A DNA stretch of 7,336 bases from Chlorobiales bacterium. Its GTDB lineage: Bacteria > Bacteroidota > Chlorobiia > Chlorobiales > Chlorobiaceae. The position numbers were made by a program, and so were the translations under genes. Numbering within the stretch: position 1 is the first letter of the stretch; the number at the start of each line of letters is the position of its first letter. The stretch is taken from the NCBI GenBank assembly GCA_022360415.1, contig JAKSDB010000367.1, positions 1-7,336 of the forward strand, read 5' to 3'. The notes under the pieces are model-generated. The model worked only from the letters and a program-made list of their open reading frames with translations, did no database searches and had not been told where the DNA came from. Below are positions 1-5,292 of the stretch, one piece after another.

Positions 1-41
1 AAAAAAAGTAGTACGCGTTTCCAACATAAAAGAGGACAAGA

Positions 42-1094
42 ATGCGCTCAGGCATAAAAAAGGAAGACCTGCTGAAAGAGCCGATCAGGCATATCGATAT
101 CAAATCGCTCGATGTCATACCGCTCGTCGAGCAAATGTCAGATACCGCGTTTCAGGCACGAAACCTTGCCAGGGCAGCATCAATTCTGGACAGGATGCAG
201 AGGGACGAAGACTGTGCGGTTATCCTGACACTGGCCGGATCACTCATCAGCGCAGGCCTCAAGCAGGTGATCATCGATATGCTGGAGCACAACATGGTTG
301 ACGTTATTGTCTCGACCGGGGCAAATATCGTTGACCAGGATTTCTTCGAGGCCCTGGGCTTCAAACATTACAAAGGCGACCCTTTTGCGGACGATGCCCT
401 GCTCAGGGAGCTGCATATCGATCGTATTTACGATACCTGTATCGACGAGGATGAGCTGAGGATATGTGACGATACCATGGCCCTCATCGCCAATTCCATG
501 AGACCCGGGGCATATTCATCGAGGGAATTTATCATCGAGATGGGCAGATATATCGGGGAAAAGAATCTTGAGAAGAACTCCATTGTCTATAGGGCGTTTG
601 AAAAAGGTGTACCGGTTTTCGTTCCGGCATTTTCAGACTGTTCTGCCGGGTTCGGCCTTGTCCACCACCAGTGGAAGAATCCTGATGCGCAGGTGGCGAT
701 CGATTCCGTAAAGGATTTTCGTGAACTGACCAGGATCAAGATTGCCAATGACAAAACCGGTATTTTCATGCTGGGAGGGGGCGTGCCGAAAAATTTCACA
801 CAGGATATTGTCGTTGCTGCTGAAGTACTTGGTTACGATAACGTATCGATGCACACCTACGCTGTCCAGGTGACCGTTGCCGACGAACGTGACGGCGGCC
901 TGTCCGGCTCGACCCTGAAAGAGGCAAGCTCGTGGGGCAAGGTCGATACTGTTTTCGAGCAGATGGTTTTTGCGGAAGCAACCATAGCGTTTCCCCTGCT
1001 GGCAGGCTACGCTTATCACCGGAAAGGCTGGAAAAATCGAAGTGAACGAAACTTCAACGCCATGCTCGCTGAAGATGCGATGCATGCAGGATAA
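42..1094 (+). CDS. Deoxyhypusine synthase-like protein (NAD-dependent aminobutyl transferase family)
   Basis: The 350-residue protein belongs to the deoxyhypusine/homospermidine synthase family, which moves an aminobutyl group from spermidine to an amine through an NAD-dependent lysine imine. Visible family blocks are the nucleotide-binding stretch TLAGSLISAGL (63-73), STGANIVDQD (91-100), SDCSAGFGLVHHQWKNP (198-214), MLGGGVPKNF (243-252) and EASSWGK (294-300). By ungapped comparison with the human enzyme around K329, E294, W298 and the imine-forming K300 are kept, but the human Asp316 position is Leu287 and the KHH segment reads KNF. Bacteria have no eIF5A, so the substrate is probably a small polyamine (homospermidine-type synthesis); that is inference. 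The start is set by AGAGGA at 31-36, five bases before the ATG. A transaldolase follows after 56 bp on the same strand and may be cotranscribed. Family assignment is sure; substrate is not. Confidence 0.93.
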   Translation: MRSGIKKEDLLKEPIRHIDIKSLDVIPLVEQMSDTAFQARNLARAASILDRMQRDEDCAVILTLAGSLISAGLKQVIIDMLEHNMVDVIVSTGANIVDQDFFEALGFKHYKGDPFADDALLRELHIDRIYDTCIDEDELRICDDTMALIANSMRPGAYSSREFIIEMGRYIGEKNLEKNSIVYRAFEKGVPVFVPAFSDCSAGFGLVHHQWKNPDAQVAIDSVKDFRELTRIKIANDKTGIFMLGGGVPKNFTQDIVVAAEVLGYDNVSMHTYAVQVTVADERDGGLSGSTLKEASSWGKVDTVFEQMVFAEATIAFPLLAGYAYHRKGWKNRSERNFNAMLAEDAMHAG

Positions 1095-1176
1095 AAAAAT
1101 CCTGATCCACAGCGAGTATGTGATAGCGGAAAAACTTAACGGAGCCGGATATGAAATTTTTTATCGACACGGCTGA
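1084..1176 (+). CDS. Possible 30-residue ORF bridging two genes
   Basis: An ATG inside the last codons of the upstream gene opens a 30-codon frame ([20 protein letters not shown] at its start) that fills the whole 56-bp gap and runs 26 bases into the transaldolase gene. Codon choice resembles the neighbouring genes and the peptide looks protein-like rather than random. There is no evident Shine-Dalgarno sequence in front of it, though translation could be coupled to termination of the upstream gene. No family is recognised. It may be a coupling peptide, the stub of a lost gene or chance. Confidence 0.15.
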   Translation: MQDKKILIHSEYVIAEKLNGAGYEIFYRHG

Positions 1177-1822
1177 TCTTGAGGAGATCAAAGCCGCCAA
1201 AGATCTGGGGGTTCTTGACGGAGTAACGACCAACCCTTCCCTTGTTGCCAAAATCGTTCAGGACCCGGATAATTTTACTTACAAAGATTTCAAAGACCAT
1301 ATCGCCAGGATCTGCGAGATAGCAGACGGGCCCGTCAGCGCCGAAGTCACGACGCTTACAGCCGGCGAAATGATCGCCCAGGGAGAAGATCTTGCATCGA
1401 TTGACGACAATGTTGTGGTAAAATGCCCGCTTACGCTCGAAGGGCTCAAAGCCATGCGTCATTTGTCGGGAAGCGGGATCAGGATCAACGCAACACTGGT
1501 GTTTTCACCCGCGCAGGCCATCCTGGCGGCAAAGGCCGGAGCCGCATATGTCAGTCCTTTTGTGGGTCGTCTCGATGATATCAGCACGGAGGGCATGGCT
1601 CTTGTGGAACAGATAGTCGGCATCTACGATAACTACAGGTTTCCGACGGAAGTGCTCGTTGCCAGTATCCGTCATCCTCAGCATGTCGTAGAGGCGGCTT
1701 TGATCGGAGCCGATGTCGCAACCATACCCTATAAGGTCATAGGGCAGCTTGTGAAGCATCCGCTGACCGACACGGGCCTGAAGCGGTTCATGGATGACGC
1801 AGCCGTTATAAGGAACGGGTAA
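1151..1822 (+). CDS. tal: Probable transaldolase (TalC/FSA-like short type)
   Basis: The 223-residue cytoplasmic enzyme transfers a dihydroxyacetone unit between sugar phosphates in the non-oxidative pentose phosphate pathway, linking hexose and sedoheptulose phosphates. The N-terminus [13 protein letters not shown], the TTNPS block (26-30), VVKCPLT (89-95) with Schiff-base lysine K91, the INATLVFS strand (112-119) and the phosphate-binding SPFVGRLDD (135-143) are typical of the short TalC/fructose-6-phosphate-aldolase group, whose members are about 215-220 residues. A fructose-6-phosphate aldolase activity cannot be excluded from sequence, but most members of this group outside enterobacteria are transaldolases. 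GGAG at 1141-1144 is well spaced for the ATG. The gene follows the deoxyhypusine-synthase-like gene and its 3' end overlaps the convergent alkyltransferase-like gene by 17 bp, so no separate terminator fits between them. Confidence 0.95.
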   Translation: MKFFIDTADLEEIKAAKDLGVLDGVTTNPSLVAKIVQDPDNFTYKDFKDHIARICEIADGPVSAEVTTLTAGEMIAQGEDLASIDDNVVVKCPLTLEGLKAMRHLSGSGIRINATLVFSPAQAILAAKAGAAYVSPFVGRLDDISTEGMALVEQIVGIYDNYRFPTEVLVASIRHPQHVVEAALIGADVATIPYKVIGQLVKHPLTDTGLKRFMDDAAVIRNG

Positions 1823-2162
1823 AACGGAAAAGGTGCCGTTCAAGGTTTACCGAACCGTCCGGCCTGAACGATACCCCTTCCGTTTCAAGCATCCTTCGCA
1901 TGGTATCGGGCGTGGGAAAGTGTCCTTTTCCCGTAAGCTCACCGTTACGGTTCACCACCCTGTGCGCCGGTACCGTCTCGAGATCCGCATGGTTCAGCGC
2001 CCATCCAACCATCCTCGCTGCCGAGCGTATGCTCAGCTCTTCAGCGATTATGCCGTACGTGGTGACTTTTCCGGCAGGGATCCTGCGAACAAGCTCATAG
2101 ACCTTTTCATAAAATGTCTTGCCGGGATTTGTTCGGGAAGAGGGCAGGGTGTTTTTTTTCAT
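1806..2162 (-). CDS. Alkyltransferase-like protein (ATL), cysteine-less MGMT homologue
   Basis: The 118-residue protein is the C-terminal DNA-binding domain of the O6-alkylguanine-DNA alkyltransferase family standing alone. It carries the helix-turn-helix region [16 protein letters not shown] (28-43) with the flipping-associated Tyr36, the arginine-finger segment [10 protein letters not shown] (47-56), and the active-site loop VPAHRVVN (64-71). The methyl-accepting Cys of PCHR is Ala66 (codon GCG), so it cannot be a suicide methyltransferase. Known ATL proteins bind O6-alkylguanine and hand the lesion to nucleotide excision repair; the Thermus ATL also has Ala at this position. The gene begins four bases after the rlpA stop, so it is probably cotranscribed with it. 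No clear ribosome binding site is seen, and the first codons contain eight A residues in a row. The start is therefore only moderately certain; a start a few codons downstream is not available as ATG. Confidence 0.92.
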   Translation of the reverse strand: MKKNTLPSSRTNPGKTFYEKVYELVRRIPAGKVTTYGIIAEELSIRSAARMVGWALNHADLETVPAHRVVNRNGELTGKGHFPTPDTMRRMLETEGVSFRPDGSVNLERHLFRFTRSL

Positions 2163-2166
2163 TACT

Positions 2167-2751
2167 TCATGGGCCTGTATCTGCAGTCAGGGAAACAACT
2201 TCAATAGATACCCTGGCTGTGCCTTTTTCATAAAAGCCGAGTTTTTTTGCGGCACCTGCGCTCAGGTCTATTACCCTGCCGTGCACGAAAGGGCCACGGT
2301 CATTGACTCTCACGACGATCGACTTTCTGGTTTCATGGCTGGTGACCCTGACGTGTATGGGCAGTGGAAGGTATTTGTGGGCGGCACTCAGCTTGTCGGG
2401 ATCGAACTTTTCCCCGTTGGCGGTCATATGTCCTCCCGGTTTTTTCCGGGTTTCATCCCCGTACCATGAAGCAATGCCGGTTTCCTTGTAATTCCGTGAT
2501 TCCTCGACGCTCATCGGGACATAGGTCCTGCCGTATACCACATACGGAGCATTTTTGACGCGGCCCTGCCTGACGGCTTCCTCAGGAGAAAGCCCGTCAA
2601 TTGACTCGATCTCGTCACGGATAAAAGGAGAGGTAACAGTATTAACTGCGAATTTCCCGACCGAGTATGCGGCTTTGGTCGTGGTTTTCACAACCGAACA
2701 TGCATTCAGCAGAAAAACAAGCGCTATACAAAATGGCAGAGTTTGTCGCAT
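2167..2751 (-). CDS. rlpA: RlpA-family septal-ring lytic transglycosylase, lipoprotein
   Basis: This 194-residue protein starts with a lipoprotein signal peptide: MRQ, a hydrophobic stretch (4-15) and the lipobox LNAC with Cys18 as lipidation site. A linker (19-90) leads to a double-psi beta-barrel domain (about 91-188) with GIASWYG (92-98), TANGEKFD (110-117), AAHKYLPLP (123-131) and VRVNDRGPF (147-155). H125 and D151 match the catalytic His and Asp of Pseudomonas RlpA, which cuts peptidoglycan glycan strands that have lost their stem peptides. No SPOR domain follows the barrel, so septal targeting by denuded glycan binding would have to come from another protein. It sits upstream of the ATL gene with a four-base gap, and diverges from the hydrolase gene. 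The Shine-Dalgarno sequence is weak (GAGAAA). Membrane-anchored periplasmic location is inferred from the lipobox. Confidence 0.94.
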   Translation of the reverse strand: MRQTLPFCIALVFLLNACSVVKTTTKAAYSVGKFAVNTVTSPFIRDEIESIDGLSPEEAVRQGRVKNAPYVVYGRTYVPMSVEESRNYKETGIASWYGDETRKKPGGHMTANGEKFDPDKLSAAHKYLPLPIHVRVTSHETRKSIVVRVNDRGPFVHGRVIDLSAGAAKKLGFYEKGTARVSIEVVSLTADTGP

Positions 2752-2782
2752 GGTGCTGATTTCTCATGAACAACAGGCATCA

Positions 2783-2795
2783 CAGGCATTGCCTG
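2783..2795. promoter_or_regulatory. Perfect palindrome upstream of rlpA (possible operator)
   Basis: CAGGCATTGCCTG is a 6+1+6 perfect palindrome 32-44 bases upstream of the rlpA start. An ACAGGCAT copy at 2773-2780 repeats the left arm at 2782-2789 with a nine-base period. On the minus strand a TATATC -10-like hexamer (plus 2794-2799) touches the palindrome, so a bound protein could block rlpA transcription. No regulator is identified. Confidence 0.3.
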
Positions 2796-2827
2796 ATATA
2801 TGAAAGTAGCGAAAACAGTTGATAATA

Positions 2828-2853
2828 GCCATTCGACGACGCCCTGGAATGGC
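2828..2853. promoter_or_regulatory. Inverted repeat in rlpA / hydrolase divergent region
   Basis: GCCATTC (2828-2834) and GAATGGC (2847-2853) are exact 7-base inverted repeats around a 12-base GC-rich spacer. The spacing of the arm centres, 19 bases, is about two helical turns, as in operators for dimeric regulators. It could equally form a small hairpin in either transcript. It has no T-tract, so it is not a terminator. Confidence 0.3.
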
Positions 2854-2929
2854 AGGGAAATCCTTGAAATAAAGCGCTGAATGATTTTATTATAAACAGT
2901 ATGTCGTCACCCAACGAGCCGGGGGGTTC

Positions 2930-3709
2930 ATGAAAAGAGATTTGTTTGGTGTTCTTGTTATTCATGGTTTCACAGCAACCCTTGAAAGCGTCAATCCGCT
3001 TGTAGAATTCCTCGAAAAACTGCAAATCCCTGTAAGCGCACCTCTCCTGAAGGGACATGGCGGGCCGTCCCCGGAGAAGCTGCGCGGTGTAACCTGGAGA
3101 GATTGGCTGCTGGATGCTGAAACGGCCTTTCATGAACTGTCCGAAAAGGTAGACAGGATTATCGTTGCAGGGCACAGCATGGGAGCACTCGTAGCGCTCA
3201 ATCTCGCGGCAAAATACCAACGCGGCAAACTCGATTCGGTTGTACTCGCGGCTCCCGCTTTTCGGCTGGTTTCCCTGTTTGGCCCGGGAAGACCTTTTCA
3301 CTTTTTGGTGCCGCTGCTCAAGGTATTCATAAAAAGCTGGAACCTCGATGTCGCCGAGAGCGACCGGAACAAAAAAGGCATTCCTGTCCATTACACATGG
3401 GCACCCACCGATGCCATCAAGTCTTTTTTCGATCTGATTTCCTATACCGAATCCCGCCTTAACGATATCAGGTGCCCGATGCTTATCATTCACAACCGTC
3501 ATGACCAGACCGTACGGCAGGACAGCCTGGATATCGTTTATCATGGGGTTGCGACAGATGCTGCTGACAAAGAAGTTGTCTGGTTTGAACGTTCGGAACA
3601 CCAGATGTTCTGCGACAGCGAAAAGCAAAAGGTTATCGGCTCTGTCATCGGTTTTATTGATTCACGTACCTCAAAAAACGCTGAACATGTGCAGGGTATT
3701 TCCATCTGA
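2930..3709 (+). CDS. Alpha/beta-hydrolase, carboxylesterase / monoacylglycerol-lipase-like
   Basis: The 259-residue protein is a small serine hydrolase of the alpha/beta fold, like Est30-type carboxylesterases and monoacylglycerol lipases. It shows the oxyanion-hole loop VIHGFTAT (10-17), the KGHGG loop (41-45), the nucleophile elbow GHSMG (81-85) with Ser83, Asp192 in NRHDQTV (189-195) and His224 in RSEHQM (221-226), so the catalytic triad is complete. A cap region lies around 112-165. There is no signal peptide, so it should be cytoplasmic. The natural substrate, probably a medium-chain ester or monoglyceride, cannot be told from sequence. The only in-frame start is this ATG, since an upstream stop at 2882-2884 is followed by no other start codon; the ribosome binding site is a run of six G at 2921-2926. 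It diverges from rlpA. Confidence 0.92.
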   Translation: MKRDLFGVLVIHGFTATLESVNPLVEFLEKLQIPVSAPLLKGHGGPSPEKLRGVTWRDWLLDAETAFHELSEKVDRIIVAGHSMGALVALNLAAKYQRGKLDSVVLAAPAFRLVSLFGPGRPFHFLVPLLKVFIKSWNLDVAESDRNKKGIPVHYTWAPTDAIKSFFDLISYTESRLNDIRCPMLIIHNRHDQTVRQDSLDIVYHGVATDAADKEVVWFERSEHQMFCDSEKQKVIGSVIGFIDSRTSKNAEHVQGISI

Positions 3710-3755
3710 CAAAGCAGTCTTTTGGTGACAAAACGCTCATTGTGGTAACGGCTGA

Positions 3756-3896
3756 ATGAGTGAGGCTGCCCTGGACCGGGTTATCGAGACACGGCCTGCG
3801 AGGAGGGAAATGTCAGAATCTCTTACTTCAAAGCGAAATAGTTGCTATTTTCCGCAATGCGTCCTTTCGAGGATCGCCCGAAAACTCTATAACTAA
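3756..3896 (+). CDS. Possible 46-residue ORF or gene remnant
   Basis: The frame starts MSEAALDRVIETRPARREMS and ends in ARKLYN. The first twenty codons look coding-like in composition (ctg gac cgg gtt atc gag), the rest (agt tgc tat ttt ccg) much less so, as if a gene's beginning were joined to non-coding DNA. No good ribosome binding site precedes it, and the start falls inside a hairpin. No family is recognised; chance is a serious alternative. Confidence 0.15.
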   Translation: MSEAALDRVIETRPARREMSESLTSKRNSCYFPQCVLSRIARKLYN

Positions 3897-3921
3897 CTGG
3901 ACCTCTGTCTCTTGTCATAAT
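3893..3921 (+). promoter_or_regulatory. Weak sigma-70-like promoter before the DHOD-like gene
   Basis: CTAACT (3893-3898) and CATAAT (3916-3921) are 17 bases apart. The -10 matches consensus at five of six positions, the -35 at only three. It points toward the gene at 4113 and would start transcription near 3928, so the inverted-repeat element at 3938-4081 would lie within the mRNA leader. This is pattern matching only. Confidence 0.22.
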
Positions 3922-3937
3922 GCAATTGGCAGAATAA

Positions 3938-4081
3938 GGGCACCTTTATTAATTGTCATGAGCGTCACGAGTACGAGGCGGACGGAGCCAGAGATACCGG
4001 AGTGTACAAGAGAGTACATGAGGATTTTGAGCACCGACCAACGAAGTAATCATGACGCGGAATAAATTAATAGAGGTGCCC
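3938..4081. mobile_element. MITE-like 144-bp element with terminal inverted repeats and ATAA target duplication
   Basis: The left end GGGCACCTTTATTAATT (3938-3954) and the right end AATTAATAGAGGTGCCC (4065-4081) are 17-base inverted repeats with one mismatch. After a poorly matched 6-7 base stretch the similarity resumes inward (GCGTCACGAGTAC on the left; GCGTCATGATTAC read inward from the right), giving arms of about 36 bases. ATAA flanks both ends directly (3934-3937 and 4082-4085), as expected of a 4-bp target-site duplication. The interior of about 71 bases has no ORF of note and contains a small hairpin (GTGTAC/GTACAT around AAGAGA, about 3999-4020). It is too short for a transposase, so it would be moved in trans by an IS sharing these ends. 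The IS family is not assigned; 4-bp duplications are seen among IS5-type elements, which is only suggestive. It ends 31 bases before the ATG of the downstream gene. Confidence 0.72.
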
Positions 4082-4112
4082 ATAAACCTTAACATGACTC
4101 CCGGAGGATTAT

Positions 4113-5099
4113 ATGGCTGATATATCGACAACTTACATGGGACTGAAACTGAGAAATCCTGTTATCGTTGGGAGTTCCGGTATGACAGAATCCGTAGAGG
4201 GCGTGAGCAAAGCCGCCGAAGCCGGGGCAGGAGGGGTGGTACTGAAATCGCTGTTCGAAGAACAGATCCGTCATGAAACGGGATACGCGATCCAGACCAA
4301 CGAACAGTTGTATTACTACGCGCAGGCGGAAGATTACATACGCAGCTATACCCGCGGCAACGACCTCCGCCGGTACCTCGACCTGATCACCGGCTGCAAG
4401 GCCGCGGCCGATATTCCCGTGATCGCGAGCATCAACTGCGTTTCTTCGTCCGAGTGGATGGAGTTTGCTTTCCAGATACAGCGGGCCGGGGCTGACGCGC
4501 TCGAGCTCAACCTGTTCATGCTTCCTTCCGATCCCCGTGTCGACAGCGGAAAGCGTGAGAAGGTCTACCTCGATATTCTGGAGAAAGTATCGAGACAGCT
4601 CAGTATTCCCGTTGCCGCCAAAATCAGCTACTACTTTTCAGGGCTCACCAACATGGCGGGAAAAATCGCTGAAACCGGGGCCAGAGGGCTTGTGATGTTC
4701 AACAGGTTCTATTCTCCCGATATCGACATAGACACCCTTGAGCTGAAAAGCTCAAATATCTTCAGTTCCCCCGATGAGCTTGCACTATCCCTGCGGTGGG
4801 TGGCAATGCTCTCTTCCAGGATTCCCTGTGATATCGCCGCATCGACCGGCATTCATGACGGAGAAGCATTGATAAAACAGCTTCTTGCCGGGGCCAAAGC
4901 AGGTCAGGTTGTCTCGGTGCTCTACAGGAAAGGGTATGCCGCAATCGGCGGGATGCTCGAAGAGCTCCATGCCTACATGGAAAGGCACGGTTTCTCATCG
5001 GTCGATGAGTTTATCGGCAGGATGAGCTTCGACAAGGCGGACAACCCCGCCGCCTATGAGCGGATGCAGTTCATGAAATATTTCAGCGGGATATCGTGA
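4113..5099 (+). CDS. Dihydroorotate dehydrogenase-like FMN protein
   Basis: The 328-residue protein is an FMN-binding TIM barrel close to class 1 dihydroorotate dehydrogenases. Recognisable parts are NPVIVGSSGMTES (15-27), VVLKSLFEEQI (42-52) with FMN-contacting Lys45, IASINC (104-109), LELNLF (130-135), VAAKISYY (167-174) with Lys170, MFNRFY (195-200), ASTGIHDG (243-250) and the phosphate-binding AGQVVSVLYRKG (263-274). In class 1A enzymes the loop after ELN reads SCPN and supplies the catalytic Cys base; here it reads FMLPSD, with neither Cys nor Ser at that place. The true substrate may therefore not be dihydroorotate, and I would not call it PyrD. GGAGG at 4103-4107, five bases before ATG, fixes the start. 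An inverted-repeat element inserted just upstream probably forms part of its leader. It stands alone as a transcription unit. Confidence 0.9.
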   Translation: MADISTTYMGLKLRNPVIVGSSGMTESVEGVSKAAEAGAGGVVLKSLFEEQIRHETGYAIQTNEQLYYYAQAEDYIRSYTRGNDLRRYLDLITGCKAAADIPVIASINCVSSSEWMEFAFQIQRAGADALELNLFMLPSDPRVDSGKREKVYLDILEKVSRQLSIPVAAKISYYFSGLTNMAGKIAETGARGLVMFNRFYSPDIDIDTLELKSSNIFSSPDELALSLRWVAMLSSRIPCDIAASTGIHDGEALIKQLLAGAKAGQVVSVLYRKGYAAIGGMLEELHAYMERHGFSSVDEFIGRMSFDKADNPAAYERMQFMKYFSGIS

Positions 5100-5209
5100 G
5101 TATCCCAGTGCTTGCTTGTTTTACTTCACCATGTTAAAGCACATCCACTGACAAAAACGAAACGGACGTCTTCAGTAGGTTATAATTAGTTATGATGTCC
5201 CTCATGCAC

Positions 5210-5249
5210 AAAAAAAGCAAAGGCCCCGGAACCATGCCAGGACCTCTGC
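5210..5249 (-). terminator. Rho-independent terminator of the metalloprotease-like gene
   Basis: On the minus strand a 10-bp stem (arms at plus 5240-5249 and 5217-5226, two G-T pairs, 13-base loop) is followed at once by seven T residues (plus 5216-5210). It lies 44 bases past the stop of the gene ending at 5293. There is no T-tract in the plus direction, so it serves only the minus strand. Confidence 0.85.
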
Positions 5250-5292
5250 CGGAGAAACGTCATGTCGCTGTGTTGAGAGCCTTCTGCGCCGT

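Larger units (their letters stand above)
3710..3937. other. Intergenic stretch without a convincing gene
   Basis: Codon-like signal is weak here. An 8-bp hairpin with one G-T pair (3734-3741 with 3755-3762, 13-base loop) lies just past the hydrolase stop but lacks a T-tract. A small AT-rich hairpin (AAATAG 3836-3841, CTATTT 3845-3850) is also present. A short open frame (3756-3896) and a weak promoter (3893-3921) are listed separately. I recognise no RNA family. Confidence 0.4.

Noticed and set aside
633..1085. 150-codon minus-strand frame opposite the deoxyhypusine-synthase-like gene
   Set aside because: Antisense shadow of a conserved gene, with no ribosome binding site or domain.
2864..2896. 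TTGAAA and TATAAA as a promoter for the hydrolase gene
   Set aside because: The spacer is 21 bases, too long for a standard sigma-70 promoter.
2780..3628. 282-codon minus-strand frame opposite the alpha/beta-hydrolase gene
   Set aside because: It is antisense to a gene with an intact catalytic triad and clear family motifs; the antisense product shows no family features.
3999..4020. GTGTAC/GTACAT hairpin as an independent regulatory RNA
   Set aside because: The stem is short with a G-T pair and lies inside the inverted-repeat element, whose interior explains it more simply.
3760..4065. 101-codon plus-strand frame across the intergenic gap
   Set aside because: It runs without change of composition through the inverted-repeat element, has no ribosome binding site or recognisable domain, and is rich in Ser, Thr and Arg as expected of non-coding sequence.
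5108..5142. GTGCTT/AAGCAC inverted repeat after the DHOD-like stop as a terminator
   Set aside because: The stem is only six bases, the loop is over twenty bases and no T-tract follows.
5181..5186. Perfect TATAAT hexamer in the 5100-5292 spacer
   Set aside because: No -35 element lies at 16-18 bases, and the only downstream sequence on that strand is the back side of the metalloprotease-like gene.
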